NCBI GenBank assembly: GCA_963674475.2
Contig: CAXXFQ010000024.1
Coordinates: forward strand, 186,001 to 250,000
DNA: 64,000 bases
Reading direction: 5' to 3'
Source of the DNA: CAXXFQ01 sp963674475
GTDB taxonomy: Bacteria > Planctomycetota > Planctomycetia > Pirellulales > Thermoguttaceae
The number at the start of each line of letters is the position of its first letter. The first letter of the stretch is position 1. The notes under the pieces were generated by a model. The model did not search any database. It had not been told where the DNA came from and was given only the letters and a program-made list of their open reading frames with translations. The position numbers were made by a program, and so were the translations under genes. Positions 8,481 through 19,115 of the stretch are shown here, piece by piece.

Positions 8481-8669
8481 CCTCACTCTTCCTCAAGCTG
8501 CTTCAATCGGCGAAGCTCCGCCACACCCAGACCGGCGTATTTTTTCTTCCACCGATAAAATGTCTGCTCTGCAATCCCCATCTTGCGAACCATCTCAGCC
8601 ACCGCCGTGCCCGATTCGGCCTGCCGAAGAGCAAACGCAATCTGCTGCTGGCGTATACCGTTTTTTCAT
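8481..8669 (-). pseudogene. IS3-family orfA, frameshifted and truncated
   Basis: On the minus strand an ATG at 8669 reads MKKRYT. After a small indel the neighbouring frame continues QQQIAFALRQAESGTAVAE, VRKMGIAEQTFYRWKKKYA, GLGVAELRRLKQLEEE and then stops at the IS256 end. This is the HTH protein (OrfA) of an IS3-family element, which normally continues into a leucine zipper. Both a frameshift near the start and the loss of the 3' part break it. IS3-like terminal sequence lies upstream at about 8725-8785. Confidence 0.75.
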
Positions 8670-8944
8670 GGTCCAAAATCTCCTTTCATAAATGTCAGAA
8701 TAGCAAAATTCCTGACATTCCGCATGGACCAAGATTCGGGGAGCACCCCGCCGTTACCTAACCGAAACTATCATAACCCTTGGTACGGAAAATTAAAGCC
8801 GGTCAGAATCTAGGGGGCACGATTTTCCCTCAGGTGGGGAGCGATTGGCCAAGAAAACCAAAAATAAGAAAAGGTTTTGCGGTTTACTGCCGATCGTTTT
8901 CGGTATAGAATGTTTTGACGTTCGTTGATGAGAGAGAGCTCACC
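8485..8944. other. Intergenic with IS3 end and tRNA promoter region
   Basis: Besides the orfA remnant, 8692-8720 is an imperfect palindrome (TGTCAGAAT with ATTCCTGACA) just upstream of orfA. 8725-8785 resembles other IS3 ends in this window. About 8914-8921 reads TATAGAAT, a plausible -10 box for the tRNA that starts at 8945. I see no gene between 8670 and 8944. Confidence 0.4.
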
Positions 8945-9018
<74 letters not shown>

Positions 9019-9026
9019 CTCAACTT

Positions 9027-9068
9027 AAAGCCTTATGGTGAAACGACTTATCGCCATAAGGCTTTTTC
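9027..9068 (+). terminator. Terminator after tRNA-Arg
   Basis: AAAGCCTTATGGTG (9027-9040) pairs with CGCCATAAGGCTTT (9052-9065), a near-perfect 14-bp stem, with TTTTTCTA after it. The A run before the stem would also let it work on the minus strand, where it could stop the long CRISPR transcript arriving from the right. Confidence 0.85.
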
Positions 9069-9176
9069 TATGCGCGACTTACGTCGACCGCTCCCCACGG
9101 TAACGAGCCCCCATCTTTGCCCATCCGTACCCAACTTTGCCGCATAGCACGGCACCATATCGGGCACCCGCCGCAA

Positions 9177-9342
9177 CCACTGGTCACCCTGGTGGGCACC
9201 ACATTCATGTGTCGGGCGGGCTGTCATCTTCTCTAGTTTACCAGGTCGGACGGTGGGCGTCGATTCTGGTGGAAAAAATTCTGGGCTGCCGGGTTGGGTG
9301 ATTTGGATGCCATCGGGGGGCGTTGGTCTCGCTCGAATTGGG
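9177..9342 (-). repeat. Dispersed repeat, copy 3
   Basis: Read on the minus strand it gives CCCAATTCGAGCGAGACC, CCAAATCACCCAACCCG, CCAGAATCGACGCCCACC, GTCCGACCTGGTAAACTAGA and GGTGCCCACCAGGGTG, in the same order as the plus-strand copies at 1679 and 6031. It ends about 110 bases before the first CRISPR repeat, so the leader-distal edge of the array borders repeat and IS debris. Confidence 0.7.
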
Positions 9343-9451
9343 TGCCCTATCGGCATCGCTGTTGTTTTGGAGTGATGGACCGCTTTAATGCCCTGCCCTG
9401 GCATAGAGAGTGACCGCCGACCCCCGTTGGCGATATTGCCAAGTCGGTCTT

Positions 9452-12400
9452 GTTTCAATCCACGCCCTCGCGAAGAGGGCGACGGAAGATGGCGAACGAG
9501 AACATTATCGTAGGAAGTTTCAATCCACGCCCTCGCGAAGAGGGCGACGGTAAAATCGTGTACCTTGTGGAGGTTCCGGTATGTTTCAATCCACGCCCTC
9601 GCGAAGAGGGCGACCCGAGATTGAGGCGGAAGCGACCGATGGGGACGCGTTTCAATCCACGCCCTCGCGAAGAGGGCGACTCGAGCCAGTTCCGCGTGAA
9701 CGTTGTTGCTGCCCGTTTCAATCCACGCCCTCGCGAAGAGGGCGACCGTTCCGGGCTCTTTGTCGGCACGCCGATATCATCGTTTCAATCCACGCCCTCG
9801 CGAAGAGGGCGACGTGGATGCGTCCAGGGTGGAACGTCTGCCCGATGTTTCAATCCACGCCCTCGCGAAGAGGGCGACCACGATAGGGCCTTTATGCATA
9901 CCATCCCAAGGCAGTTTCAATCCACGCCCTCGCGAAGAGGGCGACACCACCAATCAAACTTCTTGGCCATCTCGACCGAGTTTCAATCCACGCCCTCGCG
10001 AAGAGGGCGACGAAATGCTGGGCGTGGCTCATCTCCGAGGTCATGCGTTTCAATCCACGCCCTCGCGAAGAGGGCGACAACTGCCCGCCTAGCTATTGGA
10101 ATTCGTGGAGCGAGGTTTCAATCCACGCCCTCGCGAAGAGGGCGACACCACTTCAATGATAAACCCGAAGGTTTGGTTTTGGTTTCAATCCACGCCCTCG
10201 CGAAGAGGGCGACGCAACCCTTTTCGTCCCATACACAGCAAGGTTAGGTTTCAATCCACGCCCTCGCGAAGAGGGCGACCGCAAGAAAAGGGCAGGGAGA
10301 ACCAGCCATTCACGTTTCAATCCACGCCCTCGCGAAGAGGGCGACGCAATTTATTATATCATCTCCTTGCGGTCCATGATGTTTCAATCCACGCCCTCGC
10401 GAAGAGGGCGACGGTCAGGCGAGCACAGCTTCTCTACGCCCGAAAATGTTTCAATCCACGCCCTCGCGAAGAGGGCGACGAGCCATTCGCCAATGACTCG
10501 GTCGTAAGCCTCTCGTTTCAATCCACGCCCTCGCGAAGAGGGCGACTCGGTCGAAAACCCTGCCGTGCCTCGCTCGAGAGTGTTTCAATCCACGCCCTCG
10601 CGAAGAGGGCGACGGAGAATGTCAGACACGGCCGCCGCTTTCTTGAGTTTCAATCCACGCCCTCGCGAAGAGGGCGACATCACTTTTTATCGTGGGCGTC
10701 AAACGGGTTGGGTTTCAATCCACGCCCTCGCGAAGAGGGCGACAGCAGCTCATGCAGAGCGACGAGCCCAGCGAGCCGTTTCAATCCACGCCCTCGCGAA
10801 GAGGGCGACCGGAGTTTCGCATAGGGGCGCGGACAAAATGCGGTTTCAATCCACGCCCTCGCGAAGAGGGCGACGAACAGAGAGGCTCGCTTAGACAGGG
10901 GGGTCGAGGTTTCAATCCACGCCCTCGCGAAGAGGGCGACGGCTGCCAACATCGTTGTTGCCGAATCCGCAATTGTTTCAATCCACGCCCTCGCGAAGAG
11001 GGCGACGCCCAACCGGAAAATCGCGACTAGTTGAGCTAAGGTTTCAATCCACGCCCTCGCGAAGAGGGCGACGAGGGAGTAACGATCACGATAGACCGAT
11101 GCTTCGATGTTTCAATCCACGCCCTCGCGAAGAGGGCGACGTGGAGGCGGCAGGAGAGGAGTCAAGTAATTACGAGTTTCAATCCACGCCCTCGCGAAGA
11201 GGGCGACAGGGAGCTTGCCAAGAGTGGCGCCATCACCGCCAAGTTTCAATCCACGCCCTCGCGAAGAGGGCGACATTAGCGTAACCATGAAATATTACGT
11301 AGGCCAAATGTTTCAATCCACGCCCTCGCGAAGAGGGCGACAAGTTCGACAACTCGAGCCGTAACCCAGCCAGGTGTTTCAATCCACGCCCTCGCGAAGA
11401 GGGCGACGTCGCGACGTGGTACCGTTGTTTTTTCGGCAATGTTTCAATCCACGCCCTCGCGAAGAGGGCGACCTGAATCCGATGGTCGCCACGCGCGGCC
11501 ATCGTGTTTCAATCCACGCCCTCGCGAAGAGGGCGACGTAGCCCCAGGGGAGCGTTCCGCGTGCCTTGATTGTTTCAATCCACGCCCTCGCGAAGAGGGC
11601 GACTACATCTACGCCGACCATTTGCCCTCGCAAGATCGTTTCAATCCACGCCCTCGCGAAGAGGGCGACATCATTGAGTCGTCGCTCGCCGAAGACGGGC
11701 TTGTTTCAATCCACGCCCTCGCGAAGAGGGCGACAGCCGCCCCCCCAGCCTCTTTACCGCATCAAGTTGAGGTTTCAATCCACGCCCTCGCGAAGAGGGC
11801 GACGACGGCGGAACAGCCGGCGGATCAGACACCAAGTCGTTTCAATCCACGCCCTCGCGAAGAGGGCGACCATGATTCGAGCTTTCTCGCCAGCGTCCAT
11901 CCTCGGTTTCAATCCACGCCCTCGCGAAGAGGGCGACCAATAAGGCGACGAAAAAGGCCGCCGCCGAAAAGGTTTCAATCCACGCCCTCGCGAAGAGGGC
12001 GACACTTTCATATAGCAATTACTCCCCGATGGTCATAGTTTCAATCCACGCCCTCGCGAAGAGGGCGACAATCGGCGAAATGAAAAACTATCAGAAAAGG
12101 CAGTTTCAATCCACGCCCTCGCGAAGAGGGCGACACCTCATCACTACGGTCGATCTCTTGAGGTGTCAGTTTCAATCCACGCCCTCGCGAAGAGGGCGAC
12201 ACGGCGGAACAGCCGGCGGATCAGACACCAAGTCGTTTCAATCCACGCCCTCGCGAAGAGGGCGACCCATTGCGGAAAGGCATTCCCCCATGTTCGGATC
12301 GTTTCAATCCACGCCCTCGCGAAGAGGGCGACCACGGGATTCCAGGCATCCCGCCGCGAAGTTGGTTTCAATCCACGCCCTCGCGAAGAGGGCGACCAGT

Positions 12401-15400
12401 GAGCGATCATCTAACGCCTGTCGTCGACTCGTTTCAATCCACGCCCTCGCGAAGAGGGCGACACTATTCGTGGATTTGGCCCGCGCGTCCGCATGTGGTT
12501 TCAATCCACGCCCTCGCGAAGAGGGCGACGAGGGTAAGACATGGAGCTGGGATTAGCTGGACAGTTTCAATCCACGCCCTCGCGAAGAGGGCGACCTTGA
12601 AAGAGGTGGGAATCGAGCCGGTGTTTTTTGTTTCAATCCACGCCCTCGCGAAGAGGGCGACGGGAAATATCCGCTACGGCGCCGACGTAGTCTCCGACGT
12701 TTCAATCCACGCCCTCGCGAAGAGGGCGACAATCGGTCGGGTAGCTCGATACGCGACAGCGAATGTTTCAATCCACGCCCTCGCGAAGAGGGCGACATTT
12801 TACTAGGGTGGCTGATTTTCTAGGGGAATCGTTTCAATCCACGCCCTCGCGAAGAGGGCGACCCTTCTTGGCTTTGCGGCGAAGGTCAACTAGTTTGTTT
12901 CAATCCACGCCCTCGCGAAGAGGGCGACACGATAGGGTCGACCCCCGTGAGCGATTCCATGATGTTTCAATCCACGCCCTCGCGAAGAGGGCGACATTTT
13001 TGGTGAAGCGGTCTTGGCTGCATGACTTGTTTCAATCCACGCCCTCGCGAAGAGGGCGACGCTGCCATGCGGCAAGCCGTGTCTCTGTACGAGGTTTCAA
13101 TCCACGCCCTCGCGAAGAGGGCGACTGTGCCCCTACCTTAAGCTTTGCATGGCGGGCAAGGTTTCAATCCACGCCCTCGCGAAGAGGGCGACAAGAGGCT
13201 GACGAACACAGTTACGACACAGTTACGTTTCAATCCACGCCCTCGCGAAGAGGGCGACACGGCGGAAGATCTACAACCCTAAGAGGCACCGGTTGTTTCA
13301 ATCCACGCCCTCGCGAAGAGGGCGACTTCACACGGAAGCAAAGTTAGTCGCCGACCTTAATGTTTCAATCCACGCCCTCGCGAAGAGGGCGACCGGGGTG
13401 GTCGATCTGTCCAGGATTGAATTCACGTTTCAATCCACGCCCTCGCGAAGAGGGCGACGCAAGCCCTCAACAAACCCCTGAAACAAAAGCTGTTTCAATC
13501 CACGCCCTCGCGAAGAGGGCGACATCATGCAGGAGCTTCGCCAGCCAGGCTGGGATGTTTCAATCCACGCCCTCGCGAAGAGGGCGACAAAGAACCGCGT
13601 CTAAAGCCTCCAGGCCTAAGAAGTTTCAATCCACGCCCTCGCGAAGAGGGCGACGTTCGATTGTCCATCCGGTAACTACATCATAGGCGTTTCAATCCAC
13701 GCCCTCGCGAAGAGGGCGACATTGAAGGCTTCGATGCAATGCACGGTCAAGTGGTTTCAATCCACGCCCTCGCGAAGAGGGCGACGACCGTAACGGTCGA
13801 ACTGGCCGATGGTACGAGCATGTTTCAATCCACGCCCTCGCGAAGAGGGCGACATGGTGGCCTGAATGGAGACCTCCGGCTCCTTGAGTTTCAATCCACG
13901 CCCTCGCGAAGAGGGCGACTCACGCGAGTGCGACTCGCTGATGGCACGGAGTGTTTCAATCCACGCCCTCGCGAAGAGGGCGACTACAGGAATTTTGGAT
14001 TTCATCCCAACATTTTTGGTTTCAATCCACGCCCTCGCGAAGAGGGCGACGCGATACATTCCATGAAGGCCTCGAGCCTTCGTTTGTTTCAATCCACGCC
14101 CTCGCGAAGAGGGCGACTCGAATAAATGTTAAAAAATGGCGAGGCATACTCGTTTCAATCCACGCCCTCGCGAAGAGGGCGACAATTGGTGATCGAGGTT
14201 TGGAAGCAAGAGAAGGTTTCAATCCACGCCCTCGCGAAGAGGGCGACGCCGCGGCCGGTTCATTTGTCGCTCGACCCAGAGGTTTCAATCCACGCCCTCG
14301 CGAAGAGGGCGACATGGGGAAACTTTTTATCGGAGGGCGGAGAAGTGTTTCAATCCACGCCCTCGCGAAGAGGGCGACCGGGCGTTTCGGTATCAGCGGC
14401 TCCCTGGAGTTGAGTTTCAATCCACGCCCTCGCGAAGAGGGCGACTTGGCCGGGTCGGTGATCGAGCCGAGGATATCACGTTTCAATCCACGCCCTCGCG
14501 AAGAGGGCGACCAGATTCGGAAAATCTGTTGGCGATCAGCAGAAGGTTTCAATCCACGCCCTCGCGAAGAGGGCGACATCAAACGTCGGTGCGATCTCGA
14601 CGGAGTGGAGAAGTTTCAATCCACGCCCTCGCGAAGAGGGCGACTAGTATTTACCTCTCGTCCTTGGATGGGAGAAGTTTCAATCCACGCCCTCGCGAAG
14701 AGGGCGACCCGCGGGCTGATGTGAGCCGTCAACCTTTTGCGATGTTTCAATCCACGCCCTCGCGAAGAGGGCGACCGCCAGTCATTCTGCACCGCACGGT
14801 CACCCGTGGTGTTTCAATCCACGCCCTCGCGAAGAGGGCGACCGCGTGACATGCCGTTCGACGCGGTGGTTAGCGTGTTTCAATCCACGCCCTCGCGAAG
14901 AGGGCGACCGGCGACGAACACGCCGACGCACGAAGGGAATGGTTTCAATCCACGCCCTCGCGAAGAGGGCGACGCTTCGGATTGGCCACGTCGATCAGCT
15001 TCAGCAGGTTTCAATCCACGCCCTCGCGAAGAGGGCGACGTGGTAAAACCATTGGCGCCTCTGTCCTTTTCTGTTTCAATCCACGCCCTCGCGAAGAGGG
15101 CGACGAGATTTGCCCGACCCGTTCCGGCCCTGCAAGACGTTTCAATCCACGCCCTCGCGAAGAGGGCGACGGGAATCTTTTTGTTGCGAGGAAAAACGGC
15201 AAGTCGTTTCAATCCACGCCCTCGCGAAGAGGGCGACCTCAGGGGATAGAGCAACGGATTCCTAATCTTTTCGTTTCAATCCACGCCCTCGCGAAGAGGG
15301 CGACGTGGTACTCTTAGGTTGAAAAAGGGGGCTCTTAAGTTTCAATCCACGCCCTCGCGAAGAGGGCGACTTTGCCTTTACGTCCTCTTGCTCCCCACTA

Positions 15401-16694
15401 AAGGTGTTTCAATCCACGCCCTCGCGAAGAGGGCGACATCTGAGTTGCCGGGGGTTTTTAGGTCAAAGGGTTTCAATCCACGCCCTCGCGAAGAGGGCGA
15501 CAGGGCATTCTTCATGGTCTAAAAATAAGGAGTTGTTGTTTCAATCCACGCCCTCGCGAAGAGGGCGACAGGTCGCCAGCTAAGGCTGCATGGAGCTGCG
15601 GCGTTTCAATCCACGCCCTCGCGAAGAGGGCGACATGCAACCCACCTGCTACCGTCGCAACGGCAAGAAGTTTCAATCCACGCCCTCGCGAAGAGGGCGA
15701 CACGTGTCAGCCGTCAGTTAGAACCATTGCCGAAGCGTTTCAATCCACGCCCTCGCGAAGAGGGCGACTTCCACGAAAAAACCACGCTTCCGAAGTTCCT
15801 TGTTTCAATCCACGCCCTCGCGAAGAGGGCGACGACCGGGGGAACCGGCCCGAATAGTCAACCCAAATGTTTCAATCCACGCCCTCGCGAAGAGGGCGAC
15901 AGTATGGTTTTTACAGGTTAAGGAGTATTTAAATGTTTCAATCCACGCCCTCGCGAAGAGGGCGACAAGTTTGACGACTACAAATACGCGACGGAAAAGG
16001 TTTCAATCCACGCCCTCGCGAAGAGGGCGACCTCTTGCTCTTCGCGTGGGCGTCGCTTGCCACGATTGTTTCAATCCACGCCCTCGCGAAGAGGGCGACC
16101 TAAGCTCGTTTTTTCGCGTGACATCCCATTTCGAGTTTCAATCCACGCCCTCGCGAAGAGGGCGACCTGATCCCCGAATCAGCCAGCGCCGAAACCCCGT
16201 TGTTTCAATCCACGCCCTCGCGAAGAGGGCGACAGACGGCTTTCAATGCGGCGTACAGGTCGGCAGGGTTTCAATCCACGCCCTCGCGAAGAGGGCGACG
16301 GGCTTCCGCTAGCCTGCTACACTTCGGCAAGCTGTTTCAATCCACGCCCTCGCGAAGAGGGCGACGAGAAAGCAAGATGAGGAAGTCCGGATCGCCCTGT
16401 TTCAATCCACGCCCTCGCGAAGAGGGCGACCGAAAAGCGTAGCCAAGTCGCCATCAAAGTTCTTGTTTCAATCCACGCCCTCGCGAAGAGGGCGACAAGC
16501 TTTCGATGGCCCCCGTAACGTTCGAGACCAGGTTTCAATCCACGCCCTCGCGAAGAGGGCGACGACGATCAACCAAATGATCGAGGCTGTGCAAGCTGTT
16601 TCAATCCACGCCCTCGCGAAGAGGGCGACAAGGATCGGATCGTACGTCGCTTCGTTGTTGACGTTTCAATCCACGCCCTCGCGAAGAGGGCGAC
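9452..16694 (-). CRISPR. Type I-C CRISPR array, 110 repeats and 109 spacers
   Basis: The repeat is 32 bp (plus strand GTTTCAATCC...GAGGGCGAC) with an inner stem CCCTCGCGAAGAGGG. I followed each copy by position: starts run from 9452 to 16663, 64-69 bases apart (mean 66.2), so spacers are about 32-37 bases. I noticed no repeat variants. The minus-strand form ends in ATTGAAAC, the usual crRNA 5' handle of type I-C, and the cas operon and AT-rich leader lie at the right end. The array is therefore transcribed leftward, and the newest spacers are near 16660. The repeat at the old end (9452) is also intact, which is unusual. Spacers at 11804-11838 and 12201-12234 are the same 34-base sequence. Confidence 0.98.
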
Positions 16695-16966
16695 AGTGTT
16701 ATACTTAACTCTTTATTCTGCAACGGGTTACGGTGACGATTTCGCGAACCTTAGAAAAAACTGGGCGGTTTGCGGCTGGGAATTTTGGCGGTTGCTTTAA
16801 GCCTTTGTGAAAAAAGGGGATAGAGCTTTCGCGAACCTGGCCGGAATTGGGAGACTACTTGGCGTTCGCGAAAGACTTTCGTGATCCAATTCGCCCCTTT
16901 CTAGAATGAAGTAATAGTTAAATTGTAAATGACGTGAATTTCGTCCTGACTCGCAAAAAACCTTCG
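16695..16966 (-). promoter_or_regulatory. CRISPR leader
   Basis: 272 bases between cas2 and the first leader-side repeat, AT-rich next to the array and without a gene. The palindrome TTCGCGAA occurs three times (16741-16748, 16828-16835, 16865-16872). The leader should carry the array promoter on the minus strand and the Cas1-Cas2 docking sequences. The repeated palindrome may be a binding site; this is inference. Confidence 0.8.
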
Positions 16967-17257
16967 CTAGATAATGAGCGGCCCCTCCGGATCATAGCCG
17001 GGTTTGGTACCAATGTGTTCAACACGGCGTCTCCAATTTTTTCCCAAATAATAGTATCGTAAACTGTCCTGCTTTGGGTCAATCGTTTTTTCTAACTCGT
17101 TTTTAAGTTTTGCCCAAATTGCCGGATCGACTAAACACTCGAAGACGGAATTCTGGACTCGTTGTCCGTAATCGAGACAAAGTTTAGCGACGTTGCGTAA
17201 TCGTTTTCGTCCTATGGGGGTCGTAACGCTGACATCATAGGTAATAAGCACAAGCAT
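16967..17257 (-). CDS. cas2: CRISPR-associated endonuclease Cas2 (type I-C)
   Basis: 96 residues, the usual Cas2 length. It starts MLVLITYDVSVTTPIGRKRL, with the first-strand Asp (YDVS) that marks the ferredoxin-like Cas2 fold, and continues VAKLCLDYGQRVQNSVFECL. Cas2 dimerises and bridges two Cas1 dimers in the spacer-integration complex. It is the last cas gene before the leader, 56 bases after cas1, in the order typical of type I-C loci. Confidence 0.95.
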   Translation of the reverse strand: MLVLITYDVSVTTPIGRKRLRNVAKLCLDYGQRVQNSVFECLVDPAIWAKLKNELEKTIDPKQDSLRYYYLGKNWRRRVEHIGTKPGYDPEGPLII

Positions 17258-17313
17258 TTCAACTTAATCCTCGGATAAATTGTAAACCGATTATGGCACT
17301 TGCTAAAATGGCT

Positions 17314-18345
17314 TTATCGCCAGAAAAAAGCGGGGTAAGCGTCTAGATCACCGCGAAGCCAGCGAGCCAAGAGTCGCGATTGAATGTGTGGGAGCAAGCC
17401 AAGTGTGATTTTTTCGTTTAAAAAGGGATGCTGGATTGTTTCCTCCTTGCGTTTCTGATAGGTGGTGATTACCGTTTTTCGGGTTTTATCCGACATCTCG
17501 ACTCCCCCGTTTTCTCGTCTTTGAAAACCTGAGGGCGAAATCTGTCGTCGATTGATTAAAGAGAGGGCAAGACGGTCTGCGAGAATGGGACGCAGTTCTT
17601 CCATCAGATCGAGTGCCAGAGAAGGACGGCCGGAACGGTCGGCATGGAGGAAGCCCATTTGTGGATCCAAGCCGACGCTTTCACATGCCGAACGGACATC
17701 GTGCGTTAATAGCGAATATAAGAAGGAAAGAACCGAATTGGTATTGTCCAGCGGTGGGCGACGGGTTCGTTCTCGAAAATGAAAATCCGGTTTTTGGGAA
17801 AAAATGAGCTGGTCGAAAGATTGAAAATAGCGTCGGGCCGCTTCGCCCTCGACACCGCGAATTTGTTCCAAGGGCAACCCTTGTTGAAGTTCCTTGATTA
17901 AGCTGCCCAGTCGATTGATTGTTGCGGTTAAAGTGGGCGCATGGACCTTTTCTTGGTGATCTCTGAGACTTCGTTGGAGCACGATTCGTGCGTTCGCGAT
18001 TTTTGCCGAAATAAAAATGGTTGCCGTTTGAGATGAGGCTTTCGTGCAACCGGTTTGGTCATGCTGTGCGCGACGCAAGAGAACGTTGCCCGATTGGGGA
18101 CCTATGACTCGTGCTAGAAAACGCCCATATTTGGTTAAAAAGGAAATTCCCACATTCGCTTCTCCGCAAAGCCCCATGGCGAAGGGGCTCATGCCAACCC
18201 GTCCGAAACAGACGATGCTCCCCAAGGTATGGATGGGAATGCAAAGCCGTGTTTTCTTTTCAACACGGACGGCAATATTGCGTCCTTGCTTGGCAATATA
18301 AGCATTTTGCGTCGTAACGTAGAGCGTGTTGTCGTGCGTTTTCAT
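17314..18345 (-). CDS. cas1: CRISPR-associated integrase Cas1 (type I-C)
   Basis: 343 residues from the ATG at 18345; this start overlaps the cas4 stop as ATGA, and a longer frame to 18450 would run into cas4. The N-terminal beta domain begins HDNTLYVTTQNAYIAKQGRN. The catalytic helical domain includes EGEAARRYFQSFD (catalytic Glu), SVLSFLYSLLTHDVRSACES, GLDPQMGFLHADRSGRPSLA (catalytic His) and LDLMEELRPILAD (acidic cluster). It integrates prespacers at the leader end. All metal-binding positions I can see are kept. Confidence 0.96.
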   Translation of the reverse strand: MKTHDNTLYVTTQNAYIAKQGRNIAVRVEKKTRLCIPIHTLGSIVCFGRVGMSPFAMGLCGEANVGISFLTKYGRFLARVIGPQSGNVLLRRAQHDQTGCTKASSQTATIFISAKIANARIVLQRSLRDHQEKVHAPTLTATINRLGSLIKELQQGLPLEQIRGVEGEAARRYFQSFDQLIFSQKPDFHFRERTRRPPLDNTNSVLSFLYSLLTHDVRSACESVGLDPQMGFLHADRSGRPSLALDLMEELRPILADRLALSLINRRQISPSGFQRRENGGVEMSDKTRKTVITTYQKRKEETIQHPFLNEKITLGLLPHIQSRLLARWLRGDLDAYPAFFWR

Positions 18346-19019
18346 GATTCTTCCAAGCAAGATTGAATGGATTTTTTCAAATAGTTTGACGCTTGGCGTT
18401 TCTCGGTTAACTTTGGCATGCAGAGGGGCTCTAGGGAGCAGGAGTCGCATTTCTTGGAATACTCGGCTGGTGGAGTAATTCCACTTTTGATGAGATCGTG
18501 TAATTTTTCGGCAAGAGAAATCGTTTTCTCACGGAGTTCGGTGGTGTTGGGGATTTCTTTGCGACGTTTGCTTTTCCCGAAGTAAAGTAATCCAAAAGGC
18601 ACAGGGATCTGGAAAAGCTCTTCCAAACAAAGCGATTGAGCGCAAAGTTGGACTTCGAAGGAGCGATCGGCTTTGAGGTGTCCTCGTTTATATTCGACGG
18701 GACGAACTGTCCAGAAACCGCCAAGTAGGGGAATCTCTCCCGAAAAGGGATCGTCCGGATCGGCGGGAACGAACTCGACGACATCGGCAACCCCGTAGAG
18801 TCCGAGTTGACGAGAAATCAACCGAAGACCACGAGTCACACGAGTGCCCTGCTCCCAAGTGTCCGAGCCATCATGGACATTTTGATGCAGGTTTTGTCCT
18901 TCGGCGGTAAAGCGATTTTCTTGCCAAGCTCCTTCAAGATGGACCAAGGCACAGCGACGTCGGCAGAACTGGAGGTGTTGAAGTGCCGAGATCGGTAGAA
19001 GCAAATCGTCCGGAAACAT
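18342..19019 (-). CDS. cas4: CRISPR-associated exonuclease Cas4 (type I-C)
   Basis: 225 residues if translation begins at the second ATG (19019, MFPDDLLLPISALQHLQFC); an ATG at 19037 is also possible. RecB-type nuclease motifs are present: GVADVVEF (motif II Asp) and RPVEYKRGH (motif III E-x-K). The iron-sulfur cluster cysteines are one in QFCRRR and three in CDSCSLEPLC near the end. Cas4 trims prespacers and selects PAM-containing ones with Cas1-Cas2. It overlaps cas1 by four bases. A hairpin separates it from cas7 upstream. Confidence 0.95.
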   Translation of the reverse strand: MFPDDLLLPISALQHLQFCRRRCALVHLEGAWQENRFTAEGQNLHQNVHDGSDTWEQGTRVTRGLRLISRQLGLYGVADVVEFVPADPDDPFSGEIPLLGGFWTVRPVEYKRGHLKADRSFEVQLCAQSLCLEELFQIPVPFGLLYFGKSKRRKEIPNTTELREKTISLAEKLHDLIKSGITPPAEYSKKCDSCSLEPLCMPKLTEKRQASNYLKKSIQSCLEES

Positions 19020-19053
19020 GATGGGCCTGATGTGCAAACGTCAATAGAAGGGA

Positions 19054-19088
19054 CGGCTCACGATTCGATTTAACCAAACCGTGAGCCG
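19054..19088 (-). promoter_or_regulatory. Hairpin between cas7 and cas4
   Basis: CGGCTCACG (19054-19062) pairs with CGTGAGCCG (19080-19088) around a 17-base loop, in the gap between the cas7 stop and the cas4 start. No T run follows on the minus strand, so it is a poor terminator. It may stabilise the interference-gene mRNA or lower read-through into the adaptation genes. Confidence 0.55.
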
Positions 19089-19115
19089 CCTTTTATGGAA
19101 AAGTCTTTTTTAGCT

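Larger units (their letters stand above)
7421..8484 (+). mobile_element. IS256-family element with internal deletion
   Basis: The ends are inverted repeats: left AAGTGTCCCATTGGTTGTTA (from ~7424) against right, read inward from ~8484, GATGTCCCAATGATTGTTAG. The single gene is an IS256/mutator transposase lacking its middle. The left end interrupts the GH28 gene and the right end interrupts an IS3 orfA. The flanking 8-9 bases on the two sides do not match, so there is no target-site duplication. This fits a deletion next to the element after it landed. Confidence 0.8.

Noticed and set aside
9450..16708. Many long open frames inside the array on both strands (FNPRPREEGD-type repeats)
   Set aside because: They are translations of the 32-bp CRISPR repeat, which lacks stops in several frames.
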